From contig CAVDLN010000030.1 in NCBI GenBank assembly GCA_963609805.1, forward strand, positions 1-17,508: DNA of 17,508 bases, written 5' to 3'. The stretch is from CAMEON01 sp963609805 (GTDB lineage: Bacteria; Bacillota; Clostridia; Oscillospirales; CAG-272). The position numbers were made by a program, and so were the translations under genes. Below are positions 7,936 through 13,912 of this stretch, one piece after another. Position 1 is the first letter of the stretch, and each line of letters opens with the position of its first letter. The notes beneath the pieces are model-generated. The model did no database searches, was not told the origin of the DNA, and worked only from the letters and a program-made list of their open reading frames with translations.

Positions 7936-8445
7936 GTGAAAAAATATTTGATTTGCCTGTCGGCGCTGGTCGTGGCGCTTGTACTTGCGCTGTCTGCCTG
8001 CGGGCAGGAGAATTATACGACGACCCTGTCTGCCGACAAGATTGCGGACAGTCTGCTCGATGTTCTGGACGGCCGCTACCACAGCGCGGATGCGGATTAC
8101 ATATCGGAATCCCGCTTCGGAACGGAATACCTTTTCCTGACCGAAAAATGCTATGACCATATTATTCTGCTTTCCGATGACGAGGACACCAACATTGACC
8201 AGTTCGGCGTTTTTCATGTTATCAACAAAGATGATGTGGACGGCGTCGCCGCTATCATCACATCTTTTGTCGACGCGGAGAAACTCCGCCTGAGCAGTCT
8301 GCTGGAGTCCTATAATCCGAGTGAGCTGCCGAAACTTGAGCAGGCGCAGGTCAAGGTCTGCGGAAATTACGTGCTGTACTCGTTCCTTTCCGAGGAGGAA
8401 ACAGCATCGCTGAAGTCTGGCTTTGAAAAAACGTTGAAGGCTTGA
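7936..8445 (+). CDS. DUF4358-like lipoprotein
   Basis: The 169-residue product has a lipoprotein signal (MKKYLICL, hydrophobic core, then LSAC with the lipidated Cys near residue 22). A compact domain follows whose C-terminal pattern (KLEQAQVKVCGNYVLYSF) matches what I know as DUF4358, a Clostridia family of unknown biochemical role. These proteins are often found beside SGNH hydrolases and O-acyltransferases, and here the gene directly follows an SGNH protein. The start is GTG 7936. AAGGAGG (7921-7927) overlaps the previous stop codon and sits 8 bases upstream. It is the last gene of the operon, ending before the terminator at 8486-8528. The DUF assignment is from memory of the pattern. Confidence 0.78.
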   Translation: MKKYLICLSALVVALVLALSACGQENYTTTLSADKIADSLLDVLDGRYHSADADYISESRFGTEYLFLTEKCYDHIILLSDDEDTNIDQFGVFHVINKDDVDGVAAIITSFVDAEKLRLSSLLESYNPSELPKLEQAQVKVCGNYVLYSFLSEEETASLKSGFEKTLKA

Positions 8446-8485
8446 GGTTCCTCGTGTAAATTCAGCCGGCGCATACCCGTAAGAA

Positions 8486-8528
8486 AAGAGGGTGTTAAAA
8501 ACTCATTTTGAGTTTTTAACACCCTCTT
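8486..8528. terminator. Bidirectional terminator between the lipoprotein gene and the dehydratase operon
   Basis: A perfect 20-bp stem (8486-8505 with 8509-8528) has a 3-base loop. It carries A-rich 5' and T-containing 3' flanks, and serves the plus-strand operon ending at 8445 and the minus-strand operon ending at 8550. Confidence 0.9.
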
Positions 8529-8549
8529 CGGTTTTGCAAAGTCGATGCC

Positions 8550-10664
8550 TCAGCGGTTCTGTTTCTTCCGCCGCTGCCACCATTTTCCGGTCTTTTTGCT
8601 TTCGCTGCTCCCGCTATCGCAAGGAGATATACCGAGATCCAGCTGACGCACTTCCTTCATTTCCCGTGCCTCGGCGGCTTTTTCGTTGACCTCATTCGGC
8701 TCTTTGAACGTTGTCACGACTTTTTTGAGAGCTTCGCGGATAAGCGGTGAGTGTACCTCATCCGCGGAATTTACAAGGGCCTCACGCAGAATATCCAGCT
8801 CGTTGTCCACTTCCGCACGTGTGGGCTGCGGTGCTGTTTCAATGTAAATGAGGGAGTTGTCTGTTTTCTCGCAGGTTCCGTTGTTTATCAGAAGTTCCTC
8901 GTACAGCTTTTCGCCGGGGCGGCGTCCGATTTCAACAATTTCCATATTCACGCCGGGTCGGTAGCCGGACATGTAAATGAGCTTTTCCGCGAGACTCCAG
9001 ATTTTTACTTCCTGGCCCATGTTCAGGACGAATAACTCACCCGATTTTGCCTTGGCTCCCGCCTGCATGACAAGCTGGCTCGCTTCGGGAATGGTCATGA
9101 AGTAACGGACGATCTCTTTGTCCGTCACGGTTACGGGGCCGCCTTCGGCAATCTGACGCTGGAACAGCGGGATTACAGAGCCGCTGGAACCGAGAACATT
9201 TCCGAAACGAACCGCAGTAAACACGGTCGCGGAGTCCCGACGGCACAGGACGACATGCTCGCACATCTGCTTGGAGGCACCCATGATGTTGGTCGGGTTG
9301 ACCGCTTTGTCCGTTGAAATCAGCACAAAACGGCTGACTCCGTATTTTTCGGCTGCGTTGGCGGTGTTGTAGGTGCCGATGACATTGTTCTTGATGGCCT
9401 CGCTGTCGTTGCATTCCATCAGCGGCACATGTTTGTGCGCTGCAGCGTGGAATACCACATCGGGGCGATAGTGGCTGAAGGTGGCGTCCAGTCTCTGCAC
9501 GTCGCGTACGGAGCCGATTTCGTCAATCAGTTCGAATTTGTCGTCCTCATTGGCATTGGCGTATTTTTTCCGCAGCTCAATGCAGAGCTTGTAGACACCC
9601 TCCTCCTGAATGTCGAACACAATCAGCTTTTTGGGGTGGCACTTGGCAATCTGACGGCATATCTCGCTGCCGATAGAGCCGCCGCCGCCTGTCACCAGAA
9701 CGGTTTTGCCGCGGTAAAAGGCGCGTGTTTCATCGTCGTTGACCTTCAGCGGGTCACGGCCCAGCAGGGAAACATAGTCGCTCTCGGTCAGGTTCCGTAT
9801 AAGACCGGGTTCACGCGGCTCGGAGCACACCTTGACCTTGCAGCCTGTTTCACTGTACCTCGCGCACATGGCACTCAAATCCTGCGCGCCGAGCTTGGGG
9901 AGGGCTATGAATATTTCCTGTACCGGCATACTCTTCAGCCGGTTTATAATGTCGTCTTTTTCATCATACACCCGGATGCCGCACAGTTTGGCGTTCACTT
10001 TCGACGGGTCCGTGTCCACAAAGCAGTAGGGTCTGTAGTGGGAGTACGAATTCCGCATGAGCTGCTCTGCCAGAGTTTTTCCGCTGTCCCCGGCACCGAT
10101 AATGGCGACGTTGATCTTGTTCTCCGATTCCTTTGTCGGACGGAACATCCGGCCGCCGTTTTCGTTTCTCCTGGCGTGGATCAGCTGGTAGGCGAAGCGC
10201 ATGGCAAGCGTTCCGAGGGCGAACAGCGCCATCACACAGAAGGTCTGCCAGAAGCCGATGTGAATGCCCTTTACCTTTTCATGCAGGTTGCGGTTGATAA
10301 CATATGCGATCATGCCGCTGACGGTATCCGATACCAGCATGGTCATGTATGCCGTTACGTTCGGGTAGCGCCAGATATTGTCGTAGGCGTGTGTCAGGAT
10401 ACGTCCTGCCATAACGCACGCCAGTATCACAAGGAGGCAGCGCCAATATACGCGTATGGAGAAGGAATTGCCGAACACCATCCCATCTGCACTCCTGCTG
10501 GCAAAGAACAGAACCAGCAGGAACACCAGGCACAGCCATGCCGCATCAATCAGCGCAAGCAGAACCCGCCGCCCTCTGCCGCCGAGCGGCTTGAAGCGGT
10601 GGGTATGTACTCCGGATTCGGTCTGCCCGTCCGCGGCGTTTTTATTCATGTTTTGATCAGTCAT
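8550..10664 (-). CDS. Membrane-anchored nucleoside-diphosphate-sugar 4,6-dehydratase (PglF/CapD/FlaA1 family)
   Basis: This 704-residue protein is expected to convert UDP-GlcNAc to a UDP-4-keto-6-deoxy sugar, feeding synthesis of modified amino sugars for surface glycans or protein glycans. About four membrane helices lie in residues 32-155. A first Rossmann segment has GAGDSGKT (190-197), and the catalytic SDR domain begins with TGGGGSIG (325-332). The active site shows T451-D452-K453 and MGASK (461-465): Met replaces the usual SDR Tyr, as in PglF, with K465 as the lysine. About 50 C-terminal residues form a polar, basic tail not typical of the core enzyme. ATG 10664 has GGGAG 6 bases upstream. 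It is the third gene of an operon, 38 bases after the membrane protein gene, with nagA first. The family is certain; substrate and stereochemistry are inferred. Confidence 0.93.
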   Translation of the reverse strand: MTDQNMNKNAADGQTESGVHTHRFKPLGGRGRRVLLALIDAAWLCLVFLLVLFFASRSADGMVFGNSFSIRVYWRCLLVILACVMAGRILTHAYDNIWRYPNVTAYMTMLVSDTVSGMIAYVINRNLHEKVKGIHIGFWQTFCVMALFALGTLAMRFAYQLIHARRNENGGRMFRPTKESENKINVAIIGAGDSGKTLAEQLMRNSYSHYRPYCFVDTDPSKVNAKLCGIRVYDEKDDIINRLKSMPVQEIFIALPKLGAQDLSAMCARYSETGCKVKVCSEPREPGLIRNLTESDYVSLLGRDPLKVNDDETRAFYRGKTVLVTGGGGSIGSEICRQIAKCHPKKLIVFDIQEEGVYKLCIELRKKYANANEDDKFELIDEIGSVRDVQRLDATFSHYRPDVVFHAAAHKHVPLMECNDSEAIKNNVIGTYNTANAAEKYGVSRFVLISTDKAVNPTNIMGASKQMCEHVVLCRRDSATVFTAVRFGNVLGSSGSVIPLFQRQIAEGGPVTVTDKEIVRYFMTIPEASQLVMQAGAKAKSGELFVLNMGQEVKIWSLAEKLIYMSGYRPGVNMEIVEIGRRPGEKLYEELLINNGTCEKTDNSLIYIETAPQPTRAEVDNELDILREALVNSADEVHSPLIREALKKVVTTFKEPNEVNEKAAEAREMKEVRQLDLGISPCDSGSSESKKTGKWWQRRKKQNR

Positions 10665-10702
10665 GACAATCTCCCAAATTGAATTTGCGGTGGTCTATGG
10701 AA

Positions 10703-11458
10703 TTACTGATTTATGGGGTCTGTACCGCCTTCTTCCGCATGGGCTTCCTCCGGACCGACAGCCCAGACGGCTCCCGCAAGCAGGCACCGCGGTGCGCCGT
10801 AGAAAAGCAGCGGAACCAGAACCCCGAGCACGCACAAAAGGCAGCATCCCAGCATGCGAAGGCGGAGCAGAAATGTATCCGCGAGCCCGCGCCGCCGACG
10901 CCATCCGCGGAGCGGACACCCGGCCGCGAGCGCAGCGCCGGCATAACCGGCGCGCAGACCGGACAGCCACAGAATAAAGAGGCCGTATCCGATTGCGGGC
11001 ATTGTCAGCAGGATGCGCAGGCCGCTGCCGGCTGCCTGCAGAAGCATCACAGGGGGCAGAACCGCCAGCACTGCCCAAGCAGCGGTCTCAAGCCCCGTAA
11101 GCAGGCAGGTTCCGTAGGCCGACAGGGAGGTAAAGGGGTACAGGCATTCCGCAAGCAGAGCCGCGATTCCGTCTTCCCCGGCGGATGGGCTGACCGCCAG
11201 CAGTACCGCAAGGCGGTATATTGCCATGCCGAGCGGAAGATGGATTGCGGCGGCAGCAAGGAGCCGGACAATCCATATCCACGCGGCAGCGGAAAAACCG
11301 AGCCGCTCCGATGCGGAGCCGATACAGGCAAGCGTCCATTCCCAAGTATACAGCAGAAGCAGATACAGGATCAGGGCGAGCATCAGCACAAACCACGGGG
11401 ACGTCACGCCGGAATTTTTCGGGGCTGCCTGCCGCCAGGCGCGTCGGGTGGCGCTCAT
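10703..11458 (-). CDS. Hypothetical polytopic membrane protein
   Basis: I do not recognise the family. With the start at 11458 the product is 251 residues and very rich in Leu and Ala. About five or six hydrophobic segments are seen (roughly 20-42, 56-88, 112-140, 146-178 and 203-230). An Arg-rich loop (RGWRRRRG) precedes the last segment, and the C-terminus is acidic. No enzymatic motif is visible. ATG 11458 overlaps the nagA stop as ATGA, with GGAG 6 bases upstream. The frame extends to 11500, but that would place the start within nagA without a ribosome site. Coupling to nagA and position before the dehydratase suggest an envelope or glycan-related role, by context only. The longer antisense frame across it is a shadow. 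Confidence 0.75.
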   Translation of the reverse strand: MSATRRAWRQAAPKNSGVTSPWFVLMLALILYLLLLYTWEWTLACIGSASERLGFSAAAWIWIVRLLAAAAIHLPLGMAIYRLAVLLAVSPSAGEDGIAALLAECLYPFTSLSAYGTCLLTGLETAAWAVLAVLPPVMLLQAAGSGLRILLTMPAIGYGLFILWLSGLRAGYAGAALAAGCPLRGWRRRRGLADTFLLRLRMLGCCLLCVLGVLVPLLFYGAPRCLLAGAVWAVGPEEAHAEEGGTDPINQ

Positions 11459-12648
11459 ACGGCACTCCGATCCCCGGAACCATGGAAAACGCCGCCGCAC
11501 ATGACATCGGAAATCGTTCCGTCCGCATTGAGAATCAGCAGGTCGGCACGTTTGCCCGGCTCAAGCGAACCGATTTCCCGTTCCAGCCCGACTTCAATGG
11601 CGGGTGCCATGGTCGCTGCATATACGGCCGTCCCGAAGCTGACTCCTGCAAAGGCGGAATAATTTCTGACTCCGTCCAGCAGGGACAGCGTGCTTCCCGC
11701 GATTGCGCCGTCATGCGTGCGTGCCTTCCCGTCCTTCACCGTGACGGGCATTCCCGCAATTTGATATTCGCCGTCCGGACAGCCTGTTGCCTCCATGGAG
11801 TCGGTAATAAGCACCAGCCGATCCTGCTTGAGTACGGCCGCCAGCCGCACCATTTCCGGTGAAACATGAAATCCGTCGCAGATCAGCTCACAGGATATAT
11901 CTCGGGACAGGAACGCCGCGCAGACGGCCCCGCCCTCCCGATGGTGCAGCGGGGGAAGCGCATTGTACAGGTGCGTGACAGACGTTGCGCCGTCCGCAAA
12001 AGCCCGCATAGCCTGTTCGTAGGTGGCTGCGGAGTGCCCGAGCCCTACCGTTGCGCCGCAGGACAGCGCCCGGCGGAGAAAACTGCCGTCTGTGTCAAGT
12101 TCAAGCGCGGCCGTGACATGACGCACACCGCGGACGTCCCTCAGAAAATCTTCCAGCTCATCCGCGTTCGGGGGAGCCAGCAGTTCCGGCGCGTGGGCGC
12201 CCCGTTTGGCAGGATTCAGATATCGTCCTTCCAGGTGGATGCCGGCAAAGTGTGCGGCACGTCCGGCATGGAAGGGATCGTTTTCCCGCTCCGCCGCTTT
12301 CCCGATGCGCCCGATGGCAGCCCGAAGTTCGTCCGGACGGGCTGATGCCAGCGTCGGGAGCACTGTCGTCACGCCCGAGCTAAGGTAGCTCTCCGACATG
12401 CGGTCCAGCATGGCGTCATCGGCAGATGCAAAATCACCGCCCGCCCTTCCGTGCGTATGGACATCTACCAGTCCGGGCAGAACAGTCCGACCGCCGACAT
12501 CCAGAATCTCGGCGGCAGTCGGTGCCTTCCGACACGGCGAGGCGCCCCGTGTGATTTCGGCAATCCGTCCGTTCTCAATGAGCAGATTCCCGCTGAAAAA
12601 ACCGCGCGAGGCGGTATCGTACACGGCGGCGTTTGCAATCAGCAGCAT
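11455..12648 (-). CDS. nagA: N-acetylglucosamine-6-phosphate deacetylase
   Basis: This 397-residue amidohydrolase removes acetate from GlcNAc-6-phosphate to give glucosamine-6-phosphate, in amino-sugar catabolism and cell-wall recycling. Motifs appear in order: DVHTHGRAGGDF (metal HxH), HLEGRYLNPAKRGAH (metal Glu; the usual EGP is EGR here), GLGHSAATY and VTHLYNAL (metal His), CDGFHV, and LITDSMEA with the catalytic Asp. The product is cytoplasmic. ATG 12648 was chosen because AAGGGG (12664-12659) lies 10 bases upstream. The longer start at 12684 falls inside the promoter -10 box and cannot be transcribed from it. It heads an operon with a membrane protein (ATGA overlap) and a UDP-sugar dehydratase. 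The usual partner nagB is not in the window. Confidence 0.95.
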   Translation of the reverse strand: MLLIANAAVYDTASRGFFSGNLLIENGRIAEITRGASPCRKAPTAAEILDVGGRTVLPGLVDVHTHGRAGGDFASADDAMLDRMSESYLSSGVTTVLPTLASARPDELRAAIGRIGKAAERENDPFHAGRAAHFAGIHLEGRYLNPAKRGAHAPELLAPPNADELEDFLRDVRGVRHVTAALELDTDGSFLRRALSCGATVGLGHSAATYEQAMRAFADGATSVTHLYNALPPLHHREGGAVCAAFLSRDISCELICDGFHVSPEMVRLAAVLKQDRLVLITDSMEATGCPDGEYQIAGMPVTVKDGKARTHDGAIAGSTLSLLDGVRNYSAFAGVSFGTAVYAATMAPAIEVGLEREIGSLEPGKRADLLILNADGTISDVMCGGVFHGSGDRSAV

Positions 12649-12682
12649 GGCAGGCGATCCCCTTCCCAAATTACTCTCCCCC

Positions 12683-12711
12683 ATTATAGCAGATAATCAT
12701 GCTTTTTTCAA
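12683..12711 (-). promoter_or_regulatory. Promoter of the nagA operon
   Basis: On the minus strand TTGAAA (12711-12706), a 17-base spacer and TATAAT (12688-12683) form a strong SigA-type promoter 34 bases before the nagA ATG. This excludes the ATG at 12684 as the start. Confidence 0.87.
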
Positions 12712-12779
12712 TAGAAAAACACAATTTTCTTTCGGAACGGGGACGCCGTTACCGCTGTCAAATTTTCATCGGTCATTTG

Positions 12780-12813
12780 AAAAAAACGCCCTGCCGCGCA
12801 GAGGCGGCAGGGC
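12780..12813 (-). terminator. Rho-independent terminator of the lipoprotein gene
   Basis: A perfect 10-bp GC-rich stem (12813-12804 with 12797-12788) has a 6-base loop. On the minus strand it is followed by CG and seven T. It ends the transcript of the gene at 12830-13639, so nagA downstream is transcribed from its own promoter. Confidence 0.92.
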
Positions 12814-12829
12814 AGGTATACCCGTATTG

Positions 12830-13639
12830 TCACGGAATCGCGATGATTCCCGTTTCGGGCATATCCGGGGGCACCGGCGTTGTTTTGTTATCCGATGGGG
12901 TCATGTTAATCGGGGCTGTTTCGTAAGTCGTCGTCACCTCAAAATGACCGACCTCAAGGCTGACGGTTTGAATTTCCGTGTACGCCGTCAGCCGGAACAG
13001 TTCCTGAACAAGCTGCTCGTCAATGTCCGAAATGTCCAGTATCGCAGAGACCCCGAGCGACGCGATGCTTTCGTTTCGGTGAAAATCCGTGAAGAGCAGC
13101 GACTGAATCAGCGGCTGCAGGGATTCCGGCCTTGCATAGCAATATGCTTTCTCATAGCTTGCTTTCTGTGCTTTTTGCGCATTCGTGAGCGGAGCTGCTG
13201 TCTCGGCTTTCGGAAAGGATCGGAAGATTTCCGTCTCGTCGATGCGGCTTGCAAATCCGATAAAGACCACTGCGCGTTCGTCCTCCAAATCGGCAGCCGA
13301 AGTGCGGAGAGCGGTCAGGAAGTCCTCTCCGCTTTCGAAATTCCACACGGGAGTGCCGCCCGTGACTTTGGTAATACTCAGTTTGCGCGGATCCTGTTTC
13401 CCCTTTTCCAGCGGGTCAAACGGGGATAATTCAATGTTGTAGGTCGTTTCAAATGCCATGTCGGCTGCCATGTCGGCGGGTTCCTCTGTGTGCTCCGCCA
13501 CGCCGTGTATGTCTGACCGGGGAGCTGCCGCGGGGCTTCTCCCGATTTCGATTGCCTCGTCCGGAACCGCGCACCCGATAATTCCGGAAAAGGAGGCGAC
13601 CACTAAAAGGAAACATATCGGCATAATACATTTTTTCAT
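12830..13639 (-). CDS. Hypothetical lipoprotein
   Basis: The 269-residue product has a clear lipoprotein signal: basic MKK, a hydrophobic core, and IIGC with the lipidated Cys at residue 23. I do not recognise the rest. A low-complexity acidic linker (about 24-62) is followed by a mixed alpha/beta region of about 190 residues without evident catalytic motifs, ending in a Pro/Thr-rich tail (about 245-269). ATG 13639 has AGGAGG 8 bases upstream. It is monocistronic, between its promoter (13727-13755) and a strong terminator (12780-12813). It is divergent from uvrB. It should be anchored on the outer face of the membrane; its function is unknown. Confidence 0.82.
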   Translation of the reverse strand: MKKCIMPICFLLVVASFSGIIGCAVPDEAIEIGRSPAAAPRSDIHGVAEHTEEPADMAADMAFETTYNIELSPFDPLEKGKQDPRKLSITKVTGGTPVWNFESGEDFLTALRTSAADLEDERAVVFIGFASRIDETEIFRSFPKAETAAPLTNAQKAQKASYEKAYCYARPESLQPLIQSLLFTDFHRNESIASLGVSAILDISDIDEQLVQELFRLTAYTEIQTVSLEVGHFEVTTTYETAPINMTPSDNKTTPVPPDMPETGIIAIP

Positions 13640-13726
13640 TGCTTTTTCCTCCTTGCCTTCATGCGCGATTTCCCGCGGATTTTGAACAGGTCCGGCTCAA
13701 TGCACGCCGAACACCTCTTCACACCT

Positions 13727-13755
13727 ATTTTCTCATAAATCCGCGTAAATGTCAA
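13727..13755 (-). promoter_or_regulatory. Likely promoter of the lipoprotein gene
   Basis: On the minus strand a consensus TTGACA (13755-13750), a 17-base spacer and GAAAAT (13732-13727) are seen. The -10 matches only 4 of 6 positions, so the promoter is probably modest or regulated. It predicts a leader of about 80 bases. Confidence 0.6.
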
Positions 13756-13782
13756 CGGGAAATACAAAATGCCAAAAAATGT

Positions 13783-13820
13783 GAGTATGCATAAATTTAT
13801 GCTTTTTTTGTGGAGTATGC
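13783..13820. repeat. Direct repeats flanking a palindrome in the divergent uvrB/lipoprotein region
   Basis: GAGTATGC occurs at 13783-13790 and again at 13813-13820, 30 bases apart. Between them lies a perfect 14-base palindrome, GCATAAATTTATGC (13789-13802), followed by T7. This could be an operator region for one of the two divergent genes. A terminator is less likely because no gene ends here. Confidence 0.5.
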
Positions 13821-13874
13821 TGCCGCAGCAGACACCCGCCGTCCCAGGCCTGCGTGTATTTGCAAAGAATCCTC

Positions 13875-13903
13875 TTGATTCACACACGAAAACGTGATAT
13901 AAT
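13875..13903 (+). promoter_or_regulatory. Promoter of the uvrB operon
   Basis: TTGATT at 13875-13880, a 17-base spacer and TATAAT at 13898-13903 form a SigA-type promoter. The spacer contains the small inverted repeat CACG-AAAA-CGTG (13885-13896). Transcription should begin near 13910, only a few bases before the TTG at 13913. Confidence 0.82.
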
Positions 13904-13912
13904 GAGGAAAAA

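Noticed and set aside
9429..10682. 417-codon plus-strand frame opposite the dehydratase gene
   Set aside because: It is antisense to a fully conserved PglF/CapD-type gene. The translation shows no family features, and no promoter or terminator fits it.
10679..11662. 327-codon plus-strand frame opposite the membrane protein gene and the nagA 3' end
   Set aside because: The Gln/Arg/Pro-rich product looks like a reverse-frame artefact. The minus-strand frame has ATGA coupling, a ribosome site and membrane helices.
12398..13429. 343-codon plus-strand frame spanning the nagA promoter and the lipoprotein gene
   Set aside because: It runs across a terminator and a promoter of opposite genes and shows no domain. 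The minus-strand lipoprotein has a clear signal and ribosome site.
13789..13809. Palindrome followed by T7 as a Rho-independent terminator
   Set aside because: The stem would be only 5 AT-rich base pairs with a 4-base loop, and no plus-strand gene ends upstream; an operator is more likely.
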